Under the pieces are notes generated by a model that was given only the letters and a program-made list of their open reading frames with translations, was not told the origin of the DNA and ran no database searches. From NCBI GenBank assembly GCA_038108155.1, contig JAYNHP010000004.1:1-64000 (forward strand): a stretch of DNA of 64,000 nucleotides, given 5' to 3'. Positions 53,722-63,529 of the stretch are shown piece by piece. This stretch comes from MED-G20 sp038108155 (GTDB taxonomy: Bacteria > Bacteroidota > Bacteroidia > Flavobacteriales_D > Parvicellaceae). Both the position numbers and the translations under genes were made by a program. Numbering within the stretch: the first letter of the stretch is position 1; each line of letters begins with the position of its first letter.

Positions 53722-54750
53722 ATGACAAAAAATAAAATTGGAGTCTTAATTCTTAACTTAGGAACACCTGACAGTCCTTCGGTTAAAGATGTAAGAGTTT
53801 ATCTTAGAGAATTCCTAAATGATCCTAGAGTAATTGATATTGGAAGAATTGCTCAACTGTTATTGGTTAACTTAATTATAGTTCCCTTTAGAGCTCCAAA
53901 ATCTGCCAAGGAATATAAAAAATTATTTAAAATCGGTGGTGGTAAATCACCATTATTAACCTATGGAAAAAATCTCACTAGCAAATTAAAAAAACTTGCC
54001 TCGAATGATTTTGATGTTGAACTTGCCATGAGGTATGGTTCACCTAGTATGGAAAATGTATTGGGGAAAATGAGAACCGAAAATTATGACAAAATTTATA
54101 TTTTCCCTTTATATCCTCAATATGCATCTGCATCATCTGGATCTACCATAGAAAAAGCGTTTAAAATCATTAATAAATGGTGGGTAATTCCTGAAGTTTC
54201 TGTGATTGGTCAATTTTACGATAATCCCAACTATATTAATTGTATTGTAAATCGAGCTAAAGAATTTAATATTCCAAAATACGATCACATAATGTTTTCT
54301 TATCATGGTATTCCCGAGAGACATGTAGATAAAGTATATTTAGACGGTAAACCTTGTGCAGATCATTCTTGCGAAGATGAAATAAACTCTTTAAATGCAA
54401 ATTGCTACAAAGCTACATGTTATGCAACAACTAGATTACTTGTAAAAGCACTTAAATTAAAAGAAGGTTCATATTCTACATGTTTTCAGTCTAGATTAGG
54501 AAGAGACCCATGGCTCCAGCCTTATACAGACCATACAATTGAAAAACTTGGAAAAGAAGGTAAAAAAAGAGTTTTGGTCTTTTCACCAGCATTTGTGGCA
54601 GATTGTTTGGAAACTACTATAGAAATTGGTGAAGAATACCTCGAGCTTTTCCAAGAACATGGTGGTGAGGAAATCCAACTGGTTCCTTCTCTTAATGATA
54701 ACGATGATTGGGCAGAAGGGCTTCATAAAATTATTAAGGATAAATTATAG
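53722..54750 (+). CDS. hemH: Ferrochelatase
   Basis: HemH inserts Fe2+ into protoporphyrin IX, the last step of protoheme synthesis. The 342-residue product opens with GVLILNLGTPDSPSVKDVRVYLREFLNDPRVI. It has PLYPQYASASSGST and the catalytic FSYHGIPERH, and LGRDPWLQPYT with CLETTIEIGEEYLELF near the end, all family motifs. Cysteines in KPCADHSC and YKATCYA resemble the iron-sulfur ligands found in some ferrochelatases, but this is only a suggestion. It lies directly after lpdA and may be cotranscribed. Confidence 0.96.
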   Translation: MTKNKIGVLILNLGTPDSPSVKDVRVYLREFLNDPRVIDIGRIAQLLLVNLIIVPFRAPKSAKEYKKLFKIGGGKSPLLTYGKNLTSKLKKLASNDFDVELAMRYGSPSMENVLGKMRTENYDKIYIFPLYPQYASASSGSTIEKAFKIINKWWVIPEVSVIGQFYDNPNYINCIVNRAKEFNIPKYDHIMFSYHGIPERHVDKVYLDGKPCADHSCEDEINSLNANCYKATCYATTRLLVKALKLKEGSYSTCFQSRLGRDPWLQPYTDHTIEKLGKEGKKRVLVFSPAFVADCLETTIEIGEEYLELFQEHGGEEIQLVPSLNDNDDWAEGLHKIIKDKL

Positions 54751-54779
54751 TGAATTTATCCTATCTTAAAATTTAACTT

Positions 54780-55883
54780 TTGGAGGTTTTTTTCAATAAA
54801 ACACTTTATAAGGGGACCAAAACGTCATGGAGCTCAACAATTAAAAATCCAAAATTATTTGATGAATTAGATGGTTTCATAAGTAATAATGAAAATGAGT
54901 ATATAATCTGCTTTTTTTCTTACGATTTAAAAAACCATATCGAAAACTTGTCTTCTAATAACAAAGATGATATTAAATTTCCAGATATCTACTGTTTTGT
55001 TCCAGAAGAGGTCTACCATAATTATTCATTTGAAAAAGAAAAAAAAATAAATCTAGAAATAGAATTCCAATCTGATATTTCAAAAGAAGAATACTTAAAG
55101 AAAATTTTAAAGATTAAAGATCATATTCAGAAAGGTGATTTTTACGAAGCCAACTATTGTTATCAATGGATTTCAAAAGTTGACTATTTAAATTCCAAAT
55201 TAATTTTTGAAAATTTAATGGATTTGACCAACCCTCCTTATGGTTTTTATGCAGATTTAGAGAAACATCATATTATTTCTGCTAGTCCAGAACTATTCAT
55301 TAAGAAAAGAGGAAATAAACTATATTCAAGCCCAATTAAGGGGACTCAAAAAAGAGATTTAGACCCAGTAAAAGACCAGCTTTTAAAAGAACAATTAAAA
55401 GACAGCTTAAAAGATCAAGCAGAAAATAATATGATTGTTGATCTAGTAAGAAATGATTTAAGTAAAATAGCTCTTAAAAGCACTGTTAAAATGGAAGAGC
55501 TAAGAGAGATTTATACTTTTAAAAATATCCATCAAATGATATCCACTATTTCCTGCGATATTTCTGATAATGAAAAGATTTCAAATATTTTAAAAGCTAC
55601 TTTTCCAATGGGTTCTATGACTGGAGCTCCAAAGATTAAAGTTATGCAAATGATGGAGGATTATGAAATTTCAAAAAGAGGATTGTATTCTGGTTCTTTT
55701 GGAATTATTTACCCCAACAAAGATTTTGACTTTAACGTAATAATTCGAACACTTATTTACAATAAAGCAAATCATTTATTATCTTTTCATGTAGGAGGTG
55801 CAATTACTATAGATAGCGACCCCAACTTAGAATATGAGGAAACCTTAATAAAAGCGGAGGCACTATTTAAAGCATGTCAATAA
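54780..55883 (+). CDS. pabB: Aminodeoxychorismate synthase component I
   Basis: A 367-residue member of the chorismate-binding family. The core has GDFYEANYCYQW, ASPELFIKK, SSPIKGTQKRDLDPVKDQ, ENNMIVDLVRNDL and FPMGSMTGAPKIKVMQMMED, plus GLYSGSFGIIYP. The length and the KGTQKR-type active-site string favour PabB, which makes 4-amino-4-deoxychorismate for folate, over the anthranilate synthase TrpE, whose active-site string is usually PIAGTR and which is longer. No pabA or pabC is adjacent. The start is TTG at 54780. An in-frame stop lies just upstream, so no better start exists. It overlaps tilS by ten bases. Confidence 0.9.
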   Translation: MEVFFNKTLYKGTKTSWSSTIKNPKLFDELDGFISNNENEYIICFFSYDLKNHIENLSSNNKDDIKFPDIYCFVPEEVYHNYSFEKEKKINLEIEFQSDISKEEYLKKILKIKDHIQKGDFYEANYCYQWISKVDYLNSKLIFENLMDLTNPPYGFYADLEKHHIISASPELFIKKRGNKLYSSPIKGTQKRDLDPVKDQLLKEQLKDSLKDQAENNMIVDLVRNDLSKIALKSTVKMEELREIYTFKNIHQMISTISCDISDNEKISNILKATFPMGSMTGAPKIKVMQMMEDYEISKRGLYSGSFGIIYPNKDFDFNVIIRTLIYNKANHLLSFHVGGAITIDSDPNLEYEETLIKAEALFKACQ

Positions 55884-57184
55884 CTAGTAGAATTAATAAA
55901 GACTTTTTAGCTTTTTTCAAGCAACAGCAAATAAAAATAAATAGTAAGTTTTTAGTTGGTGTTTCTGGTGGAAGTGATTCAATGGCACTTTTAGATATTG
56001 GGTTAAAAGCTGGCTTAAATATTTCAGTAGCTCATGTTAATTACCAACTAAGAAATGAAGAAAGTGAAAAGGAAAGTATTATTGTCAAACAATATTGTTT
56101 GGAAAATAAATTGAATTTCTATTACAAAGAAGCAAAAATTAATCTACTTAAAAATATTCAAAACGAAGCTAGAGAAGTTAGATACCAATTTTTCAATGAT
56201 TTGGCAGAAGAAAATAAAATAGATTATATACTAACTGCTCACCACCAAAATGACAATCATGAAACTTTTCTTTTCAACGCTATAAAAGGAAATGGAATAG
56301 GTAGTTTAAAAGGTATTCCAGATCGAAATGGAATAATTTTAAGACCATTATTACAATTCACTAAGACTCAACTTTTAATGTATGTTCAAGAAAATAAAAT
56401 TAAATATGAAACAGACAGCAGTAATTTAACTTCTAAGTACGATAGAAACTTTATAAGGAATGAAGTATTTCAAAGACTTAGAAACAAATTTCCAAAATTT
56501 GAACAAGGATTGACAAATTCTATAAATTTCCTACGAGAAGATTATTTATTACTAAATCAATTAGTAGATGAAATTATTCAACCACTTTTAGAAGAAAAAA
56601 AAGACCATACTCTTATTTATTTCAACAACAATATTCCAATACTAGCATGGTACCATTTCTTTAAAAAATTTGGATTCAATTATTCACAAATTAATAATTG
56701 GTTGGAAATCGATTCTCAAACTGGGAAGTATATTGAAAGTTCTACTCACCGCATATCGAAAGACAGAAATAATTGGACATTATCAATTAAAACAAATCAG
56801 AAAAGAAATGACAAAATATTTTACTTTGATAAAAATGAAGCAGTTGGAGTCCCTATTAAGCTTACTGGCCATCTTTGCGAAACTCTTTCCTTAGAAAAAT
56901 CCAATAATAAGGTTGAGTATTTCAATTATTCTAAGTTAACTTTTCCTTTAAAATTACGAAAATGGAAGAGTGGAGATAAAATTCAACCTCTTGGGATGAA
57001 GGGAAATAAAAAAATAAGCGATATTTTGATAGACTCTAAGATTTCTACTTTAGAAAAAGAAAATATTTTTGTTTTAGAATCTAAGAATGACATTATTTGG
57101 ATTATCGGTGTTTTAATAAATGATAGATATAAGGTTGACAATAATTGTAGTCTTTTTTACAAAATTGTTTATCAAGAAAATTAA
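55874..57184 (+). CDS. tilS: tRNA(Ile)-lysidine synthase
   Basis: TilS puts lysine on C34 of the CAU anticodon so the tRNA reads AUA as isoleucine; it is essential. The 436-residue protein has the PP-loop VGVSGGSDSMALL (about residues 28-40), LTAHHQNDNHETFLFN, and the substrate-binding C-terminal domain with FPLKLRKWKSGDKIQPLGMKGNKKISD. The length is normal for the class with the C-terminal domain. It overlaps pabB by ten bases, so translation is probably coupled. A 115-base gap with a strong promoter then separates it from the dsbD-like gene. Confidence 0.95.
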   Translation: MSITSRINKDFLAFFKQQQIKINSKFLVGVSGGSDSMALLDIGLKAGLNISVAHVNYQLRNEESEKESIIVKQYCLENKLNFYYKEAKINLLKNIQNEAREVRYQFFNDLAEENKIDYILTAHHQNDNHETFLFNAIKGNGIGSLKGIPDRNGIILRPLLQFTKTQLLMYVQENKIKYETDSSNLTSKYDRNFIRNEVFQRLRNKFPKFEQGLTNSINFLREDYLLLNQLVDEIIQPLLEEKKDHTLIYFNNNIPILAWYHFFKKFGFNYSQINNWLEIDSQTGKYIESSTHRISKDRNNWTLSIKTNQKRNDKIFYFDKNEAVGVPIKLTGHLCETLSLEKSNNKVEYFNYSKLTFPLKLRKWKSGDKIQPLGMKGNKKISDILIDSKISTLEKENIFVLESKNDIIWIIGVLINDRYKVDNNCSLFYKIVYQEN

Positions 57185-57256
57185 ATTTACAGTTATGAAT
57201 ACAACCTTTTTATCCTAGTTAACGTAAGAAAGAAAAATATATAATTCGACTATTTC

Positions 57257-57286
57257 TTGATTACCTAGAATATCGTTGTAAATTTG
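57257..57286 (+). promoter_or_regulatory. Putative dsbD promoter
   Basis: TTG at 57257-57259, a 19-base spacer and TAAATTTG at 57279-57286 form an excellent Bacteroidota-type promoter. Transcription should start near 57293, leaving a leader of only about seven bases before the ATG at 57300. Confidence 0.65.
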
Positions 57287-57299
57287 CCAAAAATTTTGA

Positions 57300-59393
57300 A
57301 TGAATTTTAAAAATTTAAACTTCTTATTTTTTTATTGTTTTACCCTAATTACTAGCGGTACATTATTTTCTCAGGAAATGGAATTCCCTGAAGATAAAGT
57401 CAAGTACACAATAAATATTGTTCAAGAAGAATGTGTAGTTACTATTTTAGCTGATATAGATATTGAAGAAGGGTGGCACATTAATGCAGCAAATCTTCCT
57501 TTGGAAAGCTTCTCAATTCCTACTGACTTGTACTTAGACACATCTTCGATGTTTATTAGCGAAGATACTATTTACGAACCTGTTTTTGAACATGTATACG
57601 ACGATGTAGCAAAAGAAGATCTTTACCTGCATGAAGGTAAAATTACTATTTCCAAAAAAGTATTTGTTAAATCCGAAAAAGATTTTGTTTTAAAAGGGTT
57701 TTTTACTTTTCAGACATGCGATGACAACCACTGTTTGCCACCATTTGACGGGCCATTTGAACTTAAAATTAAGGGTTGTAACGTAGAATCTTCAAATGAA
57801 ATAGATTTTAATTCTAACGAAGTTGCTCAAGAGAAAGAAGAAGCTATTTTAGGCGACATAGAGAAAGAAGATGAAAAAATAGAAAACGAACCAATAGTTA
57901 ATCAAGGAAGTTCTGAACTAGAAGAAATTTCAAATAGAAAGAATAAATCAAATTCAAAATCCATTTCCTTAATTTTTATAATTTCTTTTCTTAGTGGTTT
58001 TGCAGCTCTTATAACACCCTGTGTATTTCCAATGGTTCCTATGACTGTTAGCTTCTTTACCAAACAATCCCAAGACAAAGCATCAGGGGTTAGAAATGCA
58101 ATACTTTATGGGATAAGCATCATAATTATTTATGTCTTGCTAGGCACTATTATAACTGCTTTATTTGGTGCAAGTTTTCTAAATTCCCTTTCTACAAATA
58201 TTTACTTTAATTTATTCTTCTTTGTTCTACTAATTGTATTTGCAGTTTCATTTTTAGGAGCATTTGATATCAATCTTCCAAATACTTGGGTTACTAAAGC
58301 AGATTCTGCCTCAAATAAAGGTGGATTTTTAGGTATTTTCTTTATGGCATTTACTCTTGCTCTTGTTTCATTTTCTTGTACTGGCCCTATAGTTGGAACA
58401 CTGCTTGTAGAATCTGCTACAGTAGGAGGAATAGGTCCTTTTGTAGGAATGTTTGGTTTTTCTCTTGCTCTTGCACTACCCTTTGGCTTGTTTGCTGCAT
58501 TCCCGGGTTGGTTAAATTCCTTACCAAAGTCGGGAGGATGGTTAAATACCGTAAAAGTATTTTTAGGATTTTTAGAATTGGCATTAGCATTTAAATTTCT
58601 ATCTAATGCAGATTTAGTGATGCAAGGCCATTTTTTGGAAAGAGAATTATTCATAGCAATATGGATTGGAATATTTTTTGTCCTTGCTCTGTATTTATTT
58701 GGGTTTATCAAACTTCCAAACGATGGAGATATCAAACACCTTTCTGTTTCTAGATCGTTATTAGCAACAACTGTTTTAATTTTTGTTATGTATTTAATCC
58801 CAGGTCTTTGGGGAGCTCCTTTAAAATTAATTAGCGGTTTCCCTCCTCCAATGAGCTACAGTGAGTCCCCTAGTGGAATCGGAATTTATTCAAACAATAA
58901 GCAAACAAATAATACTACAGAAAATACCCATTCTGGTCCTCAAGGGCTACAGGTTTTTCATGACTTAGAAGAGGGATTAGCATATGCTAAACGTGTTAAT
59001 AAACCTTCATTTTTAGATTTTACAGGGCATGCTTGTATTAACTGTAGAAAAATGGAAGAAAAAGTCTGGGGAGAAGAGGGAGTATTTAATATTTTAAGAG
59101 ATAGTGTCGTAATAATTTCTCTTTATGTTGATGACAAAAGACCTCTTCCGGATGACCAGCATTCTGAAGAAGAAATAGCTCCAGGAAAAATAATTAATGT
59201 TACTACAGTAGGTGATAAATGGAGTGCTTATCAAGCTAAAAAGTATAAATCACTATCTCAGCCTTACTATAGAATGTTAGATAAAAACGGAGAAGATCTT
59301 TCCAATGGTTCTGCAGATTATCTTAACCATGGAAATAGACAAGATTTTCTTAAATGGCTAAGAACTGGGCTTGAGCAATACAAGAGCTCTTAA
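57300..59393 (+). CDS. dsbD: Thiol:disulfide interchange protein DsbD
   Basis: DsbD carries electrons from cytoplasmic thioredoxin across the inner membrane to periplasmic thiol proteins. The 697-residue protein shows all three parts. A signal peptide is followed by the nDsbD domain with its cysteine pair in CDDNHC (C140, C145). Eight membrane helices then carry TPCVFP (C241) and SFSCTGP (C360). A C-terminal thioredoxin domain has CINC (C579, C582). An acidic linker (about 175-215) joins the first two. All expected redox cysteines are present, so it should be active. The next gene starts immediately after the stop and encodes a second nDsbD-like domain, so they are cotranscribed. Confidence 0.95.
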   Translation: MNFKNLNFLFFYCFTLITSGTLFSQEMEFPEDKVKYTINIVQEECVVTILADIDIEEGWHINAANLPLESFSIPTDLYLDTSSMFISEDTIYEPVFEHVYDDVAKEDLYLHEGKITISKKVFVKSEKDFVLKGFFTFQTCDDNHCLPPFDGPFELKIKGCNVESSNEIDFNSNEVAQEKEEAILGDIEKEDEKIENEPIVNQGSSELEEISNRKNKSNSKSISLIFIISFLSGFAALITPCVFPMVPMTVSFFTKQSQDKASGVRNAILYGISIIIIYVLLGTIITALFGASFLNSLSTNIYFNLFFFVLLIVFAVSFLGAFDINLPNTWVTKADSASNKGGFLGIFFMAFTLALVSFSCTGPIVGTLLVESATVGGIGPFVGMFGFSLALALPFGLFAAFPGWLNSLPKSGGWLNTVKVFLGFLELALAFKFLSNADLVMQGHFLERELFIAIWIGIFFVLALYLFGFIKLPNDGDIKHLSVSRSLLATTVLIFVMYLIPGLWGAPLKLISGFPPPMSYSESPSGIGIYSNNKQTNNTTENTHSGPQGLQVFHDLEEGLAYAKRVNKPSFLDFTGHACINCRKMEEKVWGEEGVFNILRDSVVIISLYVDDKRPLPDDQHSEEEIAPGKIINVTTVGDKWSAYQAKKYKSLSQPYYRMLDKNGEDLSNGSADYLNHGNRQDFLKWLRTGLEQYKSS

Positions 59394-59834
59394 ATGAAAT
59401 CTGTACATTTATTTATTTACCTTTTTATTTATCTTTTTTCATTTTCTCAAACTCCTGTAAAATGGAATATTAAATATTCTCCTGACAAAAATAAGATTGT
59501 ATTTAATGCAGTAATTGACTCCAATTGGCACTTGTATGCACTGGATGTGCCTCATCCAGATAAAGGTCCCTTACCCACTATTGTGGAGTTTGAAAAACAA
59601 AAAAACTATTTATTAAAAGGAAAAGTTATTCAAGAAAAACCAATTACTAGGTACGACAAAGGGTTTGGTATTGATGTAGCTTATTATGAAAACCAAACCA
59701 GTTTTTACCAAAAAATCAAACCTCTTGCAAATTCATTCGAAATTACTGGGGTTGTAAAGTATATGGCTTGTGACCACAGTCAATGTTTAGCACTCGATAA
59801 AGTATTTATTGTGAAAATCAATCATCAAGATTAG
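59394..59834 (+). CDS. Free-standing nDsbD-like protein
   Basis: A 146-residue exported protein: a signal peptide (about 1-18, ending FSFSQ) followed by a single domain similar to the N-terminal periplasmic domain of DsbD. The cysteine pair in CDHSQC (C126, C131) corresponds to C140-C145 of the upstream protein. Without a membrane part it must receive electrons from another protein, presumably the full-length DsbD encoded directly upstream with no spacing. It may pass them to its own client. Whether it is a duplicated domain of dsbD or an independent family is not settled by sequence alone. The 3' end overlaps the converging metH C-terminal gene by 17 bases. Confidence 0.82.
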   Translation: MKSVHLFIYLFIYLFSFSQTPVKWNIKYSPDKNKIVFNAVIDSNWHLYALDVPHPDKGPLPTIVEFEKQKNYLLKGKVIQEKPITRYDKGFGIDVAYYENQTSFYQKIKPLANSFEITGVVKYMACDHSQCLALDKVFIVKINHQD

Positions 59835-62526
59835 GTGACAACCATTTTTTCATTACAGATACTTCTATATTTTTTCTAGCACTTAAGTCTTCCACTTGAT
59901 CCATTTTAATTTTTCCTAACCCAAAATATTTTGAAGCTGGATTTGAAAAATACCACCCTGAAACAGATGAGACTGGATACATTGCTAAAGATTCAGTCAA
60001 TTCAACTCCTATTTTATTAGTAGCATCTAAAAGTTGAAAGATGGTTTCTTTCTCGGTATGATCTGGACATGCTGGATAGCCTGGAGCAGGTCGTATTCCT
60101 TGGTATTTTTCTTTTATTAATTCCTCGTTTGAAAATTCTTCTTCACTATATCCCCAATATTCTTTTCTAACTTTCTGATGTAAATATTCAGCAGCTGCTT
60201 CCGCCATTCTATCTGCAAGAGCTTTAATCATTATAGAATTATAATCATCTAATTCTTCTTCAAATTTCTTAGCTATTTGATCTATTTTTTTCCCTGCAGT
60301 TACAACAAATGCTCCGATATAATCTTTAATTCCAGTAGATTTGGGGGCAATAAAATCTGACAATGACATATTAAATGCCTTAGATGATTTTTTAGTTTGC
60401 TGTCTCAGACAATGAGAGACTGCTAATAATTCATCATTTTCATCCAAAATAAAAATATCATCTTCAATAGAATGAGCTTCCCAAATCCCATAAACCGCTT
60501 CCACCTCTAGCCAATTTTTTTCTAATGCTTGGGTTAACATTTCTTGAGCGTCTTTAAATAATTTACTGGCCTCTTTTCCAACTATCTCATCTTTAAGGAT
60601 TCTTGGATATCTACCATGAAGTTCCCAGGTTTGAAAAAATGGGGTCCAGTCAATAAAAGATGCAATTTCTTTTGACGATAAATCATCTAAATGAAAAACT
60701 CCCCTTTGATTTGGTTTTGTAGAATTAAAATTCTTCCAATCTATTGGAAACTTATTTTTTCTAGCTTCTTTAATAGTTAGATAAGCCTTTTGATCTTTTT
60801 TATTGAAATGGTATTTTCTTAATTTTTCATATTCAGAACGAATCTCATTCAAATAATCTACTTTATTATTTCCTAATAATTTTCCTGCTACAGGCACTGA
60901 TCTCGAGGCATCTAAGACATGAATTGTGGAACTTGATGGCAACTCTTTTTCAATTTTAACAGCTGTATGGACTCTTGAAGTTGTAGCTCCTCCAATTAAT
61001 AGTGGAATATGGACATTATTTTTCTCCATTTCCCTTGCAACATCTATCATTTCATCCAAAGATGGTGTAATCAATCCACTCAGACCAATAATATCAACAT
61101 TGTGTTTTTTAGCTTCTTCAATTATCTTCTTAGAAGGAACCATTACTCCCAAATCTATAACATCGTAATGGTTACAACCTAAAACAACACCAACAATATT
61201 TTTTCCAATATCGTGGACATCTCCTTTAACTGTAGCCATTAAAATTTTGCCTTTGCTTGTTTTATCCTCACCTTTTTCTTTTTCTATATAAGGTGTTAAA
61301 TAAGCTACAGCTTTTTTCATTACTCTTGCAGATTTAACTACTTGAGGTAAAAACATTTTACCTTCTCCAAAAAGATCTCCTACCGTATTCATTCCATTCA
61401 TTAACGGCCCTTCAATTACCTCTAATGGTTTATCCACTTTTTGTCTAATTTCTTCCACATCTAACTCAATGTATTCAGTGATTCCTTTTATTAGAGCATA
61501 TTCTAATCTTTGCTCTACTTCATTAAGTCTCCACTCTGCTGTTTTTTGCTCTTGCTTAACAGATCCTTTTATATTTTGCGCAAAATCTAGAAGAGATTCT
61601 GTTGCATTGGGTGATCTATTTAGAAGAACATCCTCTACCTTATTTAGAAGGTCTTTAGGAATTTCATCGTAAACTTCTAACATGGATGGATTTACAATTC
61701 CCATATCCATTCCTTCATTTATGGCATGGTAAAGAAATGCAGAATGCATGGCTTCTCTTACAGTATTATTCCCTCTGAAAGAGAATGAAACATTACTAAC
61801 CCCTCCGCTTACATGAGCTCCAGGTAAATTTTCTCTTATCCATCGTGTAGCTTTAAAAAAATCTACTGCGTTATTTTCATGTTCTTTCATGCCTGTTGCA
61901 ACAGGGAATACATTAGGGTCGAAAATAATATCTTGTGGAAGGAATCCAACCTCATCTACTAAAATATTGTAAGATCTTTGACAGATTTCAATTCTTCTAT
62001 CATAAGTATCAGCTTGTCCATTTTCGTCAAATGCCATTACAATTACAGCAGCTCCATATTGTTTTATTAATTTTCCTTGTGTTTTGAATTGATTTTCACC
62101 TTCTTTTAAGGAAATGGAATTGACTACTCCTTTCCCTTGAATACACTTAAGCCCAGCTTCAATAATAGACCACTTAGAAGAATCTATCATTACAGGGATT
62201 CTAGAAATATCTGGCTCAGCTGCCATAAGATTTAAAAATCTTTTCATAGAAGCTTCTCCATCTAACATTCCTTCATCCATGTTAACGTCAATGATTTGGG
62301 CTCCACCTTCCACTTGCTCTCTTGCAACATCAATTGCTTCTTCAAATTTCTCTTCCTTTATTAATCGAAGAAATTTTTTTGACCCAGTAACATTAGTTCT
62401 TTCACCAACATTTATAAAATTAGTTTCTGGGGAAAAAACTAAGGGCTCCAATCCGCTAAGTTTCATATATGGAAGTTCATCCCATTTGTACTTGTATTTG
62501 CCCTTAAATTCTTTTAAAATACTCAT
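59818..62526 (-). CDS. metH: Methionine synthase, pterin/cobalamin/activation part
   Basis: This is the C-terminal portion of cobalamin-dependent methionine synthase. The 902 residues contain the methyltetrahydrofolate-binding domain (FINVGERTNVTGSKKFLRLI near residue 37). The cap and cobalamin-binding domain has GDVHDIGKNIVG (about 434-445), whose histidine replaces the lower ligand of B12. The C-terminal activation domain has RPAPGYPACPDH (about residue 811). The homocysteine-binding domain is encoded separately just upstream, with two bases between the genes. All parts together equal a full MetH (about 1230 residues). It takes a methyl group from methyltetrahydrofolate to cobalamin and then to homocysteine. 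The gene ends at the converging nDsbD-like gene. Confidence 0.95.
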   Translation of the reverse strand: MSILKEFKGKYKYKWDELPYMKLSGLEPLVFSPETNFINVGERTNVTGSKKFLRLIKEEKFEEAIDVAREQVEGGAQIIDVNMDEGMLDGEASMKRFLNLMAAEPDISRIPVMIDSSKWSIIEAGLKCIQGKGVVNSISLKEGENQFKTQGKLIKQYGAAVIVMAFDENGQADTYDRRIEICQRSYNILVDEVGFLPQDIIFDPNVFPVATGMKEHENNAVDFFKATRWIRENLPGAHVSGGVSNVSFSFRGNNTVREAMHSAFLYHAINEGMDMGIVNPSMLEVYDEIPKDLLNKVEDVLLNRSPNATESLLDFAQNIKGSVKQEQKTAEWRLNEVEQRLEYALIKGITEYIELDVEEIRQKVDKPLEVIEGPLMNGMNTVGDLFGEGKMFLPQVVKSARVMKKAVAYLTPYIEKEKGEDKTSKGKILMATVKGDVHDIGKNIVGVVLGCNHYDVIDLGVMVPSKKIIEEAKKHNVDIIGLSGLITPSLDEMIDVAREMEKNNVHIPLLIGGATTSRVHTAVKIEKELPSSSTIHVLDASRSVPVAGKLLGNNKVDYLNEIRSEYEKLRKYHFNKKDQKAYLTIKEARKNKFPIDWKNFNSTKPNQRGVFHLDDLSSKEIASFIDWTPFFQTWELHGRYPRILKDEIVGKEASKLFKDAQEMLTQALEKNWLEVEAVYGIWEAHSIEDDIFILDENDELLAVSHCLRQQTKKSSKAFNMSLSDFIAPKSTGIKDYIGAFVVTAGKKIDQIAKKFEEELDDYNSIMIKALADRMAEAAAEYLHQKVRKEYWGYSEEEFSNEELIKEKYQGIRPAPGYPACPDHTEKETIFQLLDATNKIGVELTESLAMYPVSSVSGWYFSNPASKYFGLGKIKMDQVEDLSARKNIEVSVMKKWLSPNLDD

Positions 62527-62528
62527 TC

Positions 62529-63521
62529 TTAAAATTGATTTCTTGGTGAATATTTAGAGGCCAACTCTGCAATTGCTTTAATGTGATCAGGAGTTGTTCC
62601 GCAACAACCACCGATAATATTAATTAAGTCATCTTTTAAAAACAACTCTATTTGATTTACCATTTTTTCTGGGGTTTCATCATACTCTCCAAATTCATTT
62701 GGCAATCCAGCATTTGGATGAGCACTAATTAAAAAAGTAGCTTTTTTAGCCAAAGTTTTTAAGTATGGATGCATATCTGCAGCACCTAAAGCGCAATTTA
62801 ATCCAATACTAAATAATGGAAAATGAGACATAGATATTAAAAATGCTTCACTTGTTTGTCCGGTTAAGGTTCTTCCACTAGCATCTGTAATAGTTCCCGA
62901 AACCATTACAGGTAATTTAATTGCTCTTGTCTCAAAAACATGATTTACTGCAAATAAGGCTGCCTTAGCATTTAATGTATCGAAAACAGTTTCAATAAGC
63001 AGCAAATCAACACCACCATCAATTAATCCATTTATTTGTTCTTGATAAGCTTCATTTAACTCATCAAAAGATATATTTCTAAAACTTGGATCATTTACGT
63101 CTGGTGAAATAGATGCAGTTCTATTTGTAGGGCCTATTGAACCAGCTACAAATCTAGGTTTATTTGGTTCTTTGATTGTAAATTCATTGGCTACTTCGCT
63201 TGCTATTTTTGCACTTTGAAAATTTATATCGTAGGCATAGTCCTGTAATCCATAGTCAAGTTGAGCAATTTTAGTTCCAGAAAATGTATTGGTTTCTACA
63301 ATATCAGCTCCAGCTTTAAAATATGCAGAATGAATTTCTTTGATTATTTCAGGTCTGGTTAAACTTAATAAATCGTTATTGCCTTTCAAAGGACTTGTAT
63401 GATTTTCAAACCACCCTTTTCTGAAATCAGCTTCCTCCAATGTATAACGCTGAATCATAGTCCCCATGGCACCATCTAAAATCAAAATTCTCTTTTTAGC
63501 TATGTCTGTTATACAACTCAT
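62529..63521 (-). CDS. metH: Methionine synthase, homocysteine-binding part
   Basis: A 330-residue zinc-dependent homocysteine S-methyltransferase domain, the N-terminal module of MetH as a separate protein. It begins RILILDGAMGTMIQRYTLEEADFR and has ETNTFSGTKIAQLDYG and GSIGPTNRTASISPDVNDP. The zinc cysteines are GLNCALG and GGCCGTTPDHIKA. Alone it would be a methyltransferase lacking its methyl carrier, so it must work with the C-terminal protein encoded two bases downstream. Split MetH occurs in other Flavobacteriales. Transcription is controlled by the SAM-I riboswitch and terminator in its leader. The ATG at 63521 lies only nine bases after the terminator T-run and has no Shine-Dalgarno sequence. 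Confidence 0.95.
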   Translation of the reverse strand: MSCITDIAKKRILILDGAMGTMIQRYTLEEADFRKGWFENHTSPLKGNNDLLSLTRPEIIKEIHSAYFKAGADIVETNTFSGTKIAQLDYGLQDYAYDINFQSAKIASEVANEFTIKEPNKPRFVAGSIGPTNRTASISPDVNDPSFRNISFDELNEAYQEQINGLIDGGVDLLLIETVFDTLNAKAALFAVNHVFETRAIKLPVMVSGTITDASGRTLTGQTSEAFLISMSHFPLFSIGLNCALGAADMHPYLKTLAKKATFLISAHPNAGLPNEFGEYDETPEKMVNQIELFLKDDLINIIGGCCGTTPDHIKAIAELASKYSPRNQF

Positions 63522-63529
63522 TTTTGGTC

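Noticed and set aside
58202..58735. 177-residue frame on the minus strand inside dsbD
   Set aside because: It mirrors the membrane part of dsbD, a well-supported gene, and has no recognisable motif of its own.
59401..59440. Short repeat of TTTATTTA-type units at the start of the nDsbD-like gene
   Set aside because: It encodes a repeated hydrophobic signal-peptide segment (LFIYLFIYLF), which explains it fully.
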